Source: Oopsacas minuta
Lineage: Eukaryota > Porifera > Hexactinellida > Lyssacinosida > Leucopsacidae
NCBI GenBank assembly: GCA_024704765.1
Contig: JAKMXF010000356.1
Span: 62,001-126,000, forward strand
Direction: 5' to 3'
Length of the DNA: 64,000 bases
This document shows positions 34,855 to 46,407 of the stretch, in pieces. How positions within the stretch are numbered: the first letter of the stretch is position 1; each line of letters begins with the position of its first letter. The notes below the pieces were generated by a model. The model saw only the letters and a program-made list of their open reading frames with translations. It ran no database searches and was not told where the DNA came from. The position numbers were made by a program, and so were the translations under genes.

Positions 34855-35021
34855 CCGGACCATGGATAATATAATATCACACGAAAGACTTTATAGCCAA
34901 AATACATAACAACAATATTCAACATAAGGTAAACAAATAAAATAAAGGTAAACAAACAACCAGGGATTAAGAATACGATAATCTATTGAAGAAGTCTCAG
35001 TTCTATTTTTATTCAATTATT

Positions 35022-36617
35022 TTATTTCCTTACCTTCTTTTCAGATTTCTTAACACATTCATTAACGTGCTTCGTGCGGTCTACTGTGTCTTTCTTGTTA
35101 TCAAACACCGTAAGACAGATGGGACACTCTACAACCCCTGGGTGGATGGAACAGTTCTTTAAGAAGTCCACGGAGGCAAAGGTAGGAGTGCTCTTACCGC
35201 GGGCAGGTTCTGTAATTATGATACTCTCTGTGTGTGGACCAGGGATGGCCACGTGTTTGGGGCGGGATTTAGGCGGGTAACTGGGGTGTACAACGGAATT
35301 CCTACGCGGGGATTGTGTGCTAGGTGGAGGAGTCTCGAATGATTTAAGGAGATTATTCTCTTTTGAGAGTTTAGTCATTCTTTCAGAGTTCTTAGCTTGC
35401 TCTTGGTTAGTTAGTATCAGCTGACCTTCATAGTCCTTGACAACAGCACTGAGGCTTTGGTATTCCTCCTTCAAACTATCATTTTCCATCTTTAGAGTGC
35501 AATTTATAGCTTTTTGATCCTCAGCAGATCGGACTAACTTATCGATTTGTTCCTGGACAATCTCCAGATCCTCTCTCCTAGAGAATAGTTCTTCTGCCAT
35601 TTCCTCTGGGACCTGCTCGACACGACTGTCTGGAGACAATATCCCTGTCAGTTTAGCTAGCCCTCTGGATAGGAGGAGGAACCCTTGCTTATGGACATCT
35701 TCACAGAATTGTTGTTTGCGTTCTAACGTGTCAACACGAGGTGTTAACTCCTCACATTCCATTCTCCTATCCTCGTATCTATGCTCAAGATCCTTGATAT
35801 TGTTTCTGAGTTCCTGTATGGTCTGTGTTAAGAATTCCAGCTGTTCCAGGGTGCGGGAATCCTTATCGTTCTGATTCTGTTTCAAATTGAGCGGGAATAA
35901 ACTGACACCTGGATCTGTTAGATTTAACGAATCAAATTCAGAGAGACAGCTGGAATTCTGTGATACTACGGGAGTAGGCTTAGTTATTACTTCTGGTATT
36001 ATCTCTGGTTCTAGAGTTAGTTCCAGTTTGCTTTCTGGCGCTAAAGTTAGTTCTGGTTCCTCTGTTTTTAGTTCCAGTTCACATTCTTTACTCAGTTCCA
36101 GTTTACTCTGAAGTGCTCGTAGTTCTAGTGACAATAATTGCTCTGAGTGTAGTCTCGGTTTAGGTTTAGGTGTTACCTCCGGTTCCGGTTCCAATTCAGA
36201 TGGAAAGTCACTACTGAGGAACACATATGACATACCCATTGTAGCAGATTCCATTGATTCAAGTTTGATTGAGAAGGTGTCACTTGTACCGATGGGTACT
36301 CCTTCCCTATTCAGGTACCGGAGATGGTACCCATGGGGACAAGAATGGTCTAACACGAGGTACCCGTATTTCTCACATGGAAACACGACTGTACCTTCAA
36401 GCGGGAACTCAGGATTATCGGTAGCGAGGCAAGTGACAAAATCCCAAGTGTTTAGTTCTTGTAGATTAGATGAATAGTTGGTAGGACAAAGGACAATTTT
36501 ATCAAGACGGTGCGGTATGTACCCATCGGGGATCCTAAAGGTACACGCTATATCCTTGTTGTTACCTATCTCAGAGGGGAGGTCTTGGAATTGTATGATT
36601 TGAGTTTGATTATCCAT
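35022..36617 (-). CDS. SKICH + coiled coil + C-terminal zinc finger (TAX1BP1/CALCOCO-like)
   Basis: Intronless, 531 residues. Residues about 7-118 fit a SKICH domain (IQFQDLP, CTFRIPDGYIPHRLDKIVL, HLRYLNREGVPIG). A Glu/Pro/Leu-rich stretch with repeated PEPE and KLEL-type words covers about 145-230. About 255-455 is coiled coil. The C terminus holds CPIC...H-x3-C (near 500-525), matching the UBZ-like fingers of TAX1BP1 and CALCOCO proteins. Those vertebrate proteins are ubiquitin-binding autophagy receptors. A YVFL word just after the SKICH domain resembles a LIR, the motif that binds ATG8, but this is speculative. An autophagy receptor role is an inference from architecture. Confidence 0.82.
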   Translation of the reverse strand: MDNQTQIIQFQDLPSEIGNNKDIACTFRIPDGYIPHRLDKIVLCPTNYSSNLQELNTWDFVTCLATDNPEFPLEGTVVFPCEKYGYLVLDHSCPHGYHLRYLNREGVPIGTSDTFSIKLESMESATMGMSYVFLSSDFPSELEPEPEVTPKPKPRLHSEQLLSLELRALQSKLELSKECELELKTEEPELTLAPESKLELTLEPEIIPEVITKPTPVVSQNSSCLSEFDSLNLTDPGVSLFPLNLKQNQNDKDSRTLEQLEFLTQTIQELRNNIKDLEHRYEDRRMECEELTPRVDTLERKQQFCEDVHKQGFLLLSRGLAKLTGILSPDSRVEQVPEEMAEELFSRREDLEIVQEQIDKLVRSAEDQKAINCTLKMENDSLKEEYQSLSAVVKDYEGQLILTNQEQAKNSERMTKLSKENNLLKSFETPPPSTQSPRRNSVVHPSYPPKSRPKHVAIPGPHTESIIITEPARGKSTPTFASVDFLKNCSIHPGVVECPICLTVFDNKKDTVDRTKHVNECVKKSEKKVRK

Positions 36618-36910
36618 TATAGCTAACTATACAATGTATAATATTCAGATCATTTTATAGCAATATTTGAGTGCTAAAAATAGAATTATTAGAATATTGA
36701 TTTCTAATAATAGCTACGTAGATAGTTAATATGATTAATACTAAAAAGTTCAGATTACTGATATTATCTCAGTTCAGAGGATGATTGTTGTTATGTCTAA
36801 TAAACAATAATCATACCTAACAAATTGGATGTAATCTAATCCGAAATCTAATCCTACAATTCACTCAAACTAATACCAATAACAACAAATAACTAATAAC
36901 AACAAACAAA

Positions 36911-39900
36911 TTATTTCCTAGCATTAGCCCACGCTCCAATAGCATCTCCATCTCTCCGTAACCAGTCAGATTGTAGCTTTATCCTCTCACAACTCTGCTT
37001 AATAGTCCTATCTACAGAGGAACAGGGATTGGATTCGAAGAACCCAGTAATGTCCGCTATCTTGTCTGCATCAAAGAAGCCAGTTGTTGTACACTCTACT
37101 AAACCAACCAATAGGAATCCTCCCTTGAATTTATCGTTAATAGCTTTCCAGTTGTGCTTAACGAACTCCCAAGCCAGCTCCTTACCTAAGTAATTAGATT
37201 AGGTGTTAAGTTCCTATTCTCAGTGGTTCCAAACCGGCGTGGACCCCTTGAAGGCCCATGGAGGACAGCAGGGGTCTACAGGATGTGTTCAAATTGGTAT
37301 AGGGGCCCAATGAATGGGAGCCGGGGATTAATCATATATTAACACCTTTCTATATATCAAAATATAGGTTACAACAGCTAATCATATGGAATTAGATACT
37401 GTATATTTTAGTTTACATACCTTTAGCGGTTGCTAGGCAACCAGCTACACATGTATCCATATCCTGAGAACGTATATCATTAGACATAGATAGTTCCAGC
37501 ACCTGTTTAATTAGTTCTGGTTCCCTTACACTACCAAGACTAGCAATTATCCTAACTTGCTCTTCCTGAAGGTCTGTTGATTTCAATAGTTTTATTAAAG
37601 TTTGTAAAACTTTGGCGCCTTCCATTCTAGCTTGACAACAATAAACAGCTGAGCGTAGATCAGCTGATAGAGTTTCAGTTCCTATTTAAGATATAAGCAT
37701 AGTTTAAAATGTGATACAATATGATTAATCAAAGTCTAACCATTCATATGATTCCAGAACTTTTCCTTGGCAATAGCTAAATATGCTTCATCTTCATAAA
37801 GTAACATAGCTCCTATAACGATGGGTCTTAACATGGTGTCAAGAGGATCCTCATTGTCCTTCTGGTTCCATCCTATCTTACTAGCTATACCTCTGAATAT
37901 ATCCCTACCGAACCTCTTGTAGCTAAAAGAACAACAAGTAAACAATAACAATAAACAATAAGAGCAACACCTACCTATCCTGGTGGGGTGTATGAGACAT
38001 GAGGTTGTGTAGAGCGGATACAGATCCCGCTAATGCCCGCCAAACCGTGTACAGGGTCTCATGAGTCATAGATTGTACAGTTTCTAATAAATCTGTAGTA
38101 GATATGATACCTGCTTTAGCCTAAAAATAGGACAGTACTCTGTAATCTGGTTGGTGGACACATATTATCACCTATCTCAGAGGTGTGTGAATATATATGT
38201 ATAGTTTGTAGCTCTTACCAGTTCCTACTTTACAATACATAATATGGTCAAATACCTGAGCATACAAGTCGTTGTGAAGGCCTAGCCTATCAGAAGGTGT
38301 TAGTTTCAATTGCTTAACATCTGATAGAATATTTGCTAACATATCCCCTGAGTACTGCACCCTATAGAAACCTCTGTAACCTGGATTGAGGGACAGACAC
38401 TCATGAGCTGACACCCCTTCCAATCGTATCTCCTTCTCAGCTGATTCTAGGACGAATGAGTGTTTGTTTGGATCTGTTCCTGTTCCTATGGTTACCGGAA
38501 CTATCCATTGGAATGTGGGGTCTGGTGAAGAACCGTCCGCATTGAATTTAGACTGTTGGACTGTTAGTACCCTGAGATGTTAAATAGTAAATAACAACAA
38601 AATAAGGTGTGGAATACTCACATTAGAATAATTATACACATAAGCTGGATATCTACACCCCGCGGACGAAAGGACGTCGTCCATAACGTCACTCTAATTA
38701 GATTAATAACTGACCTAGTAGCCCCATCCATCTTAGAAGACACTTTAATAACAGGGAATCCCATCTGTAGAGTGAATGTAGACATAATCTTGGTTATAGG
38801 TTTACCACTCGCCTCCTCCAGACTGCACCACAAGTCCTCTGTCTGTGTGTTCTTATATGAGTATTTGGTCAGATAGGAATGCATACCTTTCTTGAAGGAA
38901 TCATCTCCAATGAAGTCATGTAACATACGAATTATTGAAGCCCCTTTGGAGTAAGAAATAGAGTCAAATATCTCCTCTATTTCTGAAGGGTGTCCTACTG
39001 CTACCTGTATAGTGAACAAATAAATAAGCAAGTAAACAACAGACAAACATATAAACAAACCAATTAACAAATAAACAAACATACAGACAAACTAATAAAG
39101 AACTGAACCAGTGGTTCCAAACATATTCACTCGTGGACCCACTATATACATGTTAACACGTTCTGTGGACCCCTGCTGTCGTCTGTGAGTCCCAGGTTGG
39201 GAAGTGCTGAACTAAACAAACAAACAAACAAACAAAATTAACAGAGTTTAATAGTCAGTTCACAAAAATTCTCAAAAAAGGTGTCATGTATCAAATCCCT
39301 AATCATAACCTATACAATAAATCTGCAAAGAATCAGAAATCTTCAAAGTAGAAATATGCAAAATTCCAATCTTAATTAATTCTGCGGATAATTAGCGCTC
39401 AGTTTTATTCGTTTACCAGCTGACTCTAATTTTTCTGGATCGATTATTGGCGGAAGATTTGTGTCTTTTGTGAATTTGTTTTGTTTTGTAAGTTCAAAAT
39501 ATTGTTCCGCTAAGGTGACAATTTGATCTTTGGCTAATATAAGGACATCCACATGGCACAGTCTTTTCTGGTCGATCGATAGGATCTCTTTGAGTTGTCC
39601 AAATGCTAATTTGTAGTTCCTCTTACGGGATTTTTCCCTATCACGTTTGAGCTGTCTGTCCTCTTCCCACATTTGAGGGGTCCAGTACTCCCGTGGGAGC
39701 ATGTCAGATCGCCGTCTGTGCGTGGGTCTCCCAACAACTGACATAGAGGTGTCAGACATTTTCCAGGGATTAATTCTAGTCATTGATATGATTACTGTTC
39801 TGAAGTAGGCGTAAAGATTATAATTATATACTTTAGATATTTCTAAAATTAGAATATTAGAATTCTAACGCCAAATATGCTAGCAAACCAAATTAAATAT

Positions 39901-41565
39901 AGCGCGTATTAGAGGCGGGAATTAAACTTACAAGGATTATAAGTAGCTAGGGGACTAACAGGTATAAACAAACAAACAAATTAGTACACAAGTAAACAGA
40001 TAAACAAACAAACAAGCAAACAAACAAATAAACAAACAAACCTCAACAGGATGAGAATTCATAAGAGCATCCAGTCTCAGAGCACTATCAAAATCCATAT
40101 TAACAAATTGTGTCCACATGTCAAATTCTGGAAATAACTTGTCAAGACACCAGAATTCCATCCAAGAAGCAAATCCCTCATTAAGCCACAAATGTGTCCA
40201 CCACTCCATCGTAACTAGATTACCAAACCATTGATGTGCCAGTTCATGTGCTACTACCAATGCTACATACTTCTTCTGGTTGATAGGGGAGTGCTTGGGG
40301 TCTAAGAGGAGACAGGTCTCTCTATACGTGACTAACCTGTATATTACATTATTAATATGTGGATTAAGGTAACACTTAATGGCGATTATCATAGAGGCAA
40401 TAAGTGGAACAGGACCTGATGATTAGTTCAAACTACCATCAGACCAATTGAGCCACTGGGATGGTGGGCAATCAGCTGTCCATTAACACCCTACAAAGCT
40501 TACCCCCAATTCTCCATCGCACCAGCAGCGAAATCAGGTATAGCAATAAGATCCATCTTCGGGAGAGGATATTTAATAGAGAAATAATCCTTGTAGAAGG
40601 GAAGAGCTTTAGTAGCAACATCCAGGGCGAATAGACCCTGCTCCTTCTTGCCCTTTGGGGTGTAGACTCTGATTAATATCCCATCGGTGTCTGTAGCCTC
40701 AACATAGTCAAACTCACCAACAACAAAAGCCAATAGGTATGTGGACATTATTGGGGTTCTAGCGAATGTAACTACTCTGTTATCACCTTGTAATTCATCG
40801 CTTGTGATTGGCTAGAATAGGAGGTGAAAATTGTATTAATGGACCGTGGATAGGTCATTTCTGATCTATAATATCCCTGGTCCAATCCTCACCATATTAG
40901 ATAGAGCTAGTTTATCACTAGGGACTACTAGAGTAACATCAAATGATGCTTTGAGTGCAGGTTCATCCCAGCAGGGGAATGCTCGTCTAGCGTCTACTGA
41001 TTCGAATTGAGTGGCAGCAGCATATCTATCCTCACCTTCAGGTGTTGTGTACTTGGATCTGGAAAGTAAACAATAATAAATATTTAAGAAACATAGTTTG
41101 TCTGTTTGTTTACCTGTAAAAGCCTTTCATTTGATCATTCAAGACACCTCTAAATGCCAAAGACAGCTTGCCGTCTCCAGTCAACGCATCATTGAATGTT
41201 AACTTAACAATCTCGCTGTCCTTATGGTACTCAACATTTCCCCCTTGTAAATTAGAACCAGGGATGTTAGCTTCATACGTGCAGGAATCAATCTCTATCT
41301 CACAAGAATTAAGAGTTACTGAATTTACATCTTTTGACACCTTTGTGTCAATAACAACATTTCCCTTGAAGGTGAAATCTTTCAAATTTGGTTCCAGTTT
41401 CAAATTATAGTTCACAGGAAGAATATGTGTGGGGAGACGTTCAAAAGCAGGTTTTGCTGTTGCCATGGTTACCTGACGGAATGGTCTATTGGAATGTAGT
41501 ATGGATAGTGAAGGAAGAAATCTGATTGGTGGAGGGCTAGCTAATGTTAAGCGGCTAATTAGCAT
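36911..41565 (-). CDS. NPEPPS: Puromycin-sensitive aminopeptidase (M1 family), 10 exons
   Basis: Exons on the minus strand: 41565-41114, 41058-40893, 40811-40504, 40336-40042, 39004-38715, 38571-38256, 38120-37975, 37922-37741, 37681-37421 and 37185-36911. All junctions are GT-AG and the frame is unbroken for 896 residues. The M1 signature is complete: GAMEN (303-307), HELAH (339-343) and the third zinc ligand E362 in NEGF, followed by the SYSKG..IIRML segment and a full ERAP1-C-like helical domain. Residues 1-33 before the second ATG (41466) look like an N-terminal extension similar to that of the long vertebrate form. This cytosolic enzyme trims peptides from the N terminus. Intron 4 hosts a separate bHLH gene. 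Confidence 0.96.
37221..37280. mobile_element. hAT-type MITE fragment in NPEPPS intron 9
   Basis: CAGTGGTTCCAAACCGGCGTGGACCCC is the same kind of left end as the complete element at 39109-39209. No right end was found. Confidence 0.45.
39109..39209. mobile_element. 101-bp hAT-like MITE with 8-bp target duplication
   Basis: Left end CAGTGGTTCCAAAC and right end GGTTGGGAAGTGCTG are inverted repeats, flanked by AACTGAAC (39101-39108) and AACTAAAC (39210-39217), an 8-base duplication with one change, as expected for hAT elements. It lies in intron 4 of NPEPPS, beside the nested bHLH gene. Confidence 0.75.
39376..39783 (-). CDS. bHLH transcription factor nested in an NPEPPS intron
   Basis: Intronless frame of 135 residues lying wholly inside intron 4 of NPEPPS (39005-40041), same strand. 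Residues about 45-100 fit a basic helix-loop-helix: a basic stretch with E-x-x-R (EKSR) and RKRN, helix 1 ([12 protein letters not shown]), a short loop and helix 2 with [15 protein letters not shown]. The E-x-x-R spacing suggests E-box binding. There is no PAS, Orange or leucine zipper segment. Paralogue group not assigned. An intronless gene in an intron of a host gene suggests retroposition or very old nesting. Confidence 0.72.
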   Translation of the reverse strand: MTRINPWKMSDTSMSVVGRPTHRRRSDMLPREYWTPQMWEEDRQLKRDREKSRKRNYKLAFGQLKEILSIDQKRLCHVDVLILAKDQIVTLAEQYFELTKQNKFTKDTNLPPIIDPEKLESAGKRIKLSANYPQN

Positions 41566-42022
41566 ACACTAATTGAATTAGAAATATGTAAATATAGAAT
41601 TTACATATTACCACAAAATTTCTTTGTAGAATTCGATAGGACAACAACAACAACAACAACAATAGTTATATAGATACATCCATCAATGGATAATCAATAA
41701 ACCTAAAATGAGAAGTTTGCTAGGAAAATTGCAATAGTTTAGTAGACAATCAAAGTTAAGTCAACTTTAGACACGACTTAAGAGTTTGTTAATATTTGGG
41801 TAAGTTTAAGCAAGTAATTAGTCTTTGCTAAAGTTAAACAAATCTTAAGTTAAGTTGTTTAGTGAATGAGGCGCCAGTAGTTTATAGGATCACAGTAGGA
41901 TTGCGTTACAGAGGCATTGAGTAGAGTATAAGTAAATATCACTAAAGTATGCTGTATACCCTCACAGATTGTTATATGTATATTGCTTATAATCAAATAA
42001 GTAAATATTAAACGGATAAATA
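41566..42022. other. Divergent promoter region of NPEPPS and the type-1 gene
   Basis: 457 bases between two divergently transcribed genes. It contains an (AAC)n run at about 41641-41662. No gene. Confidence 0.5.
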
Positions 42023-43183
42023 ATGGCGAATAAACTCGAGGAAAAGAGTGACAAGGTTCCGGTTATAGAGAAGATAGGGGAGGAGATAGGGGAGGAGATA
42101 GGGGAGAAGATAGGGGAGGAGATAGGGGAGGAGATAGGGGAGGAGATAGAGGAGGAGATAGGGGAGGAGATAGGGGAGAAGATAGGGGACGAGATAGTGG
42201 AGGAGATAGTGGAGGAGATAGAGGAGAAGATAGGGGAGAAGATAGGGGAGAAGATAGTGGAGGAGATAGTGGAGGAGATAGGGGAGAAGATAGGGGAGGA
42301 GATAGGGGAGAAGATAGTGGAAAAGATAGAGGAGAAGATAGGGGAAGAGAGAGAGGAGGAATTAGAGAAACAGATTATAGAAAATGCGTTCCAAAAAGGT
42401 GTTCAATTGGATAAAGAGTCGCAGAAATACTTAGCGGATAAGCTTAAAGAATACTACAGTACACCGCCACATCCCTTATACGGCTCCCAGCAAATTACAG
42501 CATTTGCTGTTGGAGCATTGGCTGCACAATTCGGATTAAATATCGACCAAGACCTGTTGGCTGACTTATTGACTGATGTAGGGACCACTGTAATACAACT
42601 GGCTATTAGAAGGTTCTTACGACCTCAACAATACGCAGTGTTTCCAGCTACATTAGGGCCACGGATTAACCAAAATCAAAACCAAAATCTGCTGAGTCCT
42701 GACCTCACCATGAAGCATATGGTCTCACAAAGCATTAGACCTCTGGAATACACCCTGTACATATGTGCTAGTAGGATTACTACAGGCGTTAAATTACTAT
42801 ACCACTGTACGGTTGATGGGGAGGATTACATAACTAGTCCTTATTTCGTGGAAGATAAGAATGTGGGTGAAATAGTACCCTGTGCTGATCCAATAAACAT
42901 AACTGAAGACCTGAAAAGACCTAATCCTATACCTGCAATCAGGAGGGCGCTTAGGAGTTTAGAATCAAGCAATTCAGGAATGGATGATGGGTTCTATTTT
43001 GATGACTTTTCTTGGAAGAGAGTCGGTTCTGTGGGAAACTTTTCGCTCCAGAGTCCCAGACGAAGTTCAAGCAGTTCTCAGTTCCTTTATTGGATGGATG
43101 AAGCGGGTGAAGCTAGAAACCCTGAGGTGTCCTTTACCGAGAATAGATCTAGAGAGCTTCAGTTAGAAATAACAGAATCATAA
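42023..43183 (+). CDS. Unrecognised protein, type 1, with 4-residue IGEE/IGEK repeat
   Basis: Intronless, 386 residues. Residues about 16-111 are some 24 tandem 4-residue units of the form I-G/V/E-E/D-E/K. After EELEKQ the protein is 90 percent or more identical to the copy at 46408-47361: a helical region with LDKESQKYLADKL and AVGALAAQFGLN, then a C-terminal half with EYTLYICAS, TSPYFV, VPCADP and FDDFSW. The C-terminal half is homologous to the type-2 protein at 44531-45289. No known domain recognised, no signal peptide, no TM helix. The function is unknown. Confidence 0.78.
   Translation: MANKLEEKSDKVPVIEKIGEEIGEEIGEKIGEEIGEEIGEEIEEEIGEEIGEKIGDEIVEEIVEEIEEKIGEKIGEKIVEEIVEEIGEKIGEEIGEKIVEKIEEKIGEEREEELEKQIIENAFQKGVQLDKESQKYLADKLKEYYSTPPHPLYGSQQITAFAVGALAAQFGLNIDQDLLADLLTDVGTTVIQLAIRRFLRPQQYAVFPATLGPRINQNQNQNLLSPDLTMKHMVSQSIRPLEYTLYICASRITTGVKLLYHCTVDGEDYITSPYFVEDKNVGEIVPCADPINITEDLKRPNPIPAIRRALRSLESSNSGMDDGFYFDDFSWKRVGSVGNFSLQSPRRSSSSSQFLYWMDEAGEARNPEVSFTENRSRELQLEITES
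42062..42366 (+). repeat. 12-bp coding minisatellite (GGGGAGGAGATA type)
   Basis: About 24 tandem copies of a 12-base unit, with variants at the G/V/E and E/K codons. All are in frame, so length changes keep the protein open. The paralogue at 46408 lacks it. Confidence 0.9.
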
Positions 43184-44530
43184 ACAATCAGTGTTTGTTT
43201 GTTTAAGAGGAATATTTGGTGATTTCTACTTGAGAGTGTAGAGGGGAGTAGGCTAGTGTTTGTTTGTTTGATAAGTAAATTTTGTAGCTTAAAATAGGTG
43301 TCAAAGGGTGTTAAGGGATCAGAGCACCAGAGGTCAAGAGGAACATTAACCGATACATGATATATACAGAATGCTGGTTCTAGGATCATATTTCATATTT
43401 GAATTATAGAGTTCAATATCAGCTGTAATAATACTTACAAATTGTATGTACACAAATATGTTAGACATTGAAAGTGTCAGAATCAAATTATACGTCCCTG
43501 TTAACACCTAATCAGCTGGTGGAAGCTATTCTGAAATTTGGCCACAAGTTGTGAAAATATGATTAATCATGTAATGATCACATATGCACAGTGGCACGAA
43601 ATGGTCAGAATGTGGAAATAGGTATTTTGATGGCACATAGGTCCTCAAAACGTATTATTGTCATATAGGTTTTCGACCCCAACGAATCGAATGGTATACT
43701 ATAAATAGCAGTTATTTGACGTGGAGAATCCATATTATTCAAAATTACATCATGACCACAAATTGGAACCATAAATCAATCTTTCGAATTCAATTATGCT
43801 CTCATTGGAATAGACGTGAGAGCCAAATGAAAAGTCTCTTGTAGAGATGTTAAATGTTTTCCGAGGTTTGTGGGGGTGCTGAATTCAAATATCAACATTA
43901 TAAAGCTATTTGAGGTTATAATTTTTTCACCTATTTCCACATGCCGTGCCACTGTGATATGAAACCTAGAAAGGAAGTTTATTCATTAAAATTGGAAATA
44001 ATCACTTCAGTAAGCATGCTATAGTAGCAAGCATACAAGTATAAATATTCACAATCATAACAATTATAATAAATATACATAAAACACCTGTAATGATCCA
44101 TATGATGTACTCCTGAGGATGGGAGCAGGGGACGAGGAGTTAGAATTTCATTATTTTGTGATGGGATAGCTGGAAAATTGGTTCATTAGATATACTAACT
44201 ATAATCACAGCTATTCCTGATAGTTTCCATCAATGAATATATTTTTGTTATTGTTTGTGAGGATAAATGATTTAAACTTTTGCTAGTAAGGTGTTTGCAT
44301 TTTAGGCTCATATCCTCAAATTCCAATCCTTCACACAGATACAATAACTATTGCATATGAAGATGAGAATAACAATTGACATTAGTATTTGTAGTAATAG
44401 TCAATAACTGCATGTTTGTAGTATATCTACTGATTTATTAAATTTGCATATATCTACCATTCCCTCTCACTGTTAACAAACTCTAGCTACATATTCATAC
44501 CTCAAATCAATCGTAGACAGAGTAGAGAAG
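43184..44530. other. Spacer between type-1 and type-2 genes
   Basis: The first about 195 bases (to 43378) are repeated downstream of the second type-1 gene (47362-47587). A dispersed repeat lies at 43457-43530 (related to 28020-28090), then the MITE at 43587-43956. No gene. Confidence 0.6.
43587..43956. mobile_element. 370-bp MITE with CACAGTGGCACG ends and ATATG duplication
   Basis: CACAGTGGCACG on the left is mirrored by CGTGCCACTGTG on the right, with a further shared ATGTGGAAATAGGT block inside the ends. ATATG flanks both sides (43582-43586 and 43957-43961). No transposase frame. Confidence 0.75.
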
Positions 44531-45289
44531 ATGGCTTCCAAAGTTGACAAAGATCTACAAATACTAACACCTCAAGAAGGACTAGCTAACAAAGAGGAAG
44601 AAGTTAAATCTAAAGAAGAGACTACACAACCCCTTACTGAGGGGGTTAGACTCAAGGAATGCTCTCTGAATTCAGACACGAATTATGTACGCGAGGCATT
44701 AACTAGATTTCTACCTAATCATACCGTAGATACCTTCGAGTTGCCAGAAGCAAATTCCTTAGGAGATCCAGTTGTTATGCAGGTGTTAAGAATAGGTACC
44801 GTAAGAATAACTCCAGATCCTTTCGGGGTATATCTAGCATACGGGACACCACAGACTAGATATACACTATACAGAGCAACCAATAATGCCAATCCTTTCG
44901 AGAAGAAATACCTGTACCAGTGGGAAACTCGTAGGAGGACGTTAGTAACATCTCCTTTCCACGAACCAATTCCTACTCAGGGTTCTAGAGTTCCATGTGC
45001 TACAAGTGATATAACAGATGCCCTGATGGATAAGCACCCTATTGAGGCTATTGTGAAGGTGTTAGGGACAATAAAGTCCAATAGAATGGCAATCAATAAC
45101 GGTTTGGATGGTCCAGATTTTTCCTGGAGGCAAAGTGGTCCTGACTTCAATTTCACGGTGTCTGTACCTGATTATAAATCATTATGGGAAGATATAAATG
45201 AAAGCAGACTAGGTGCACAGCCTAAGCCAGGGATAAGACTAACAGGATATGAAAATAACAAGCTGAGGTTAAAACTAGTAGATGTATGA
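44531..45289 (+). CDS. Unrecognised protein, type 2
   Basis: Intronless, 252 residues. Its C-terminal half shares with the type-1 proteins the order YTLY, TSPF, VPCA, DIT, a PI.AI...L..I helix and DFSW followed by a strand and P, so the types are distant paralogues. The N terminus (about 1-45) is charged and unrelated. No known domain. A C-terminal fragment of a close relative survives at 47590-47754. Role unknown. Confidence 0.75.
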   Translation: MASKVDKDLQILTPQEGLANKEEEVKSKEETTQPLTEGVRLKECSLNSDTNYVREALTRFLPNHTVDTFELPEANSLGDPVVMQVLRIGTVRITPDPFGVYLAYGTPQTRYTLYRATNNANPFEKKYLYQWETRRRTLVTSPFHEPIPTQGSRVPCATSDITDALMDKHPIEAIVKVLGTIKSNRMAINNGLDGPDFSWRQSGPDFNFTVSVPDYKSLWEDINESRLGAQPKPGIRLTGYENNKLRLKLVDV

Positions 45290-46407
45290 TCTATTTTTAG
45301 TAACACTCTAACTGAGATATAATTATTGGATGTACTAACTCTACTGTAATTAATCATAATATAAATTGTCTTAGATATTAGCTGCCGCCGTGTAATTATA
45401 AGTGAGGCCTCAATAAGGAGGGAATTGGGGATTCTACATACCTCATGCTAGGAGGATTTCTATGTAGAATATTCTAGAATAATCCATAAAGCTTGGGGTC
45501 AGCTGTCCTAAGATATTCTGTGATATTCAAGCATATACATGGTAATAGCAATTTCCTTATAAAGGAAACATATAAGCTTTGCTAATACAAGAATTCCACA
45601 GAATTCCATCTAGTTATCTGAGGAATTGTGGTTATACAGAATGTGCAACGGGACAAATATCATCCACTAAATGGTCAGCCATAATATTATAAGCAGCAAT
45701 GTAACTTGGAATTTGAAAGTATTCCTCTAACAGCGTTATAGACCTTAGACATGGAAAGTTAAGATATTAAACTAACTTGTGTGAAATAATATAAGTAATC
45801 AAGTGAGAGACAAGTAGACATTAGGGGTCTTAGAGTAATCGTAGAGGTGTTGTACCTCTCAAACACAAACGGATGAGGGGGGAATAAATACAATAGACTG
45901 AACTTAATAAGGTCACATAGGGAACAGTCCGGAATAAGTGTTGATCCAAGCCTTAGCTGTCTAAATATTACTGTGCAGATGACGTGTAACTAATCAGGAA
46001 GCCGTGACAAGTATCTAGGAAGCTATCCATGTCTACCCCTTACATTAGGATAAAACAGTCATGAATTCGAACAAATAATATTTTCCTTTGAGAGTTAGAA
46101 TCACGGTTGTCGATTGTACATCACCCCTGGCGGAGAAACAGGAAAAAACAAATTGATAAAGATCCCCTGTAAGAAGGTAGAGGCTAATACTAACATCAAC
46201 GGTTAGATTATATTATTTTCAATAATTACATTTACCATTTTAGGTGGTCTGAAATATGGAAATATTTTCTTTACAGCTAACCTGTATTATGTAATAATTG
46301 AGTAATATTAGAGACACGTCAGCAAATATTTAGTATTCAGCAAAACATAGCTGCTCCCTTATGTATATAATACAAAACAGGATTAAAACAAATAACAACA
46401 AGTAAAT
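45290..46407. other. Intergenic, no gene seen
   Basis: A+T-rich; no exon or repeat family that I could place. Confidence 0.5.

Larger units (their letters stand above)
33384..35021. other. Intergenic with three repeats
   Basis: An AATAAA-type poly(A) signal for the caspase gene lies at about 33425. The rest holds the elements at 33607-33858, 33881-34049 and 34732-34854. No gene seen. Confidence 0.5.
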
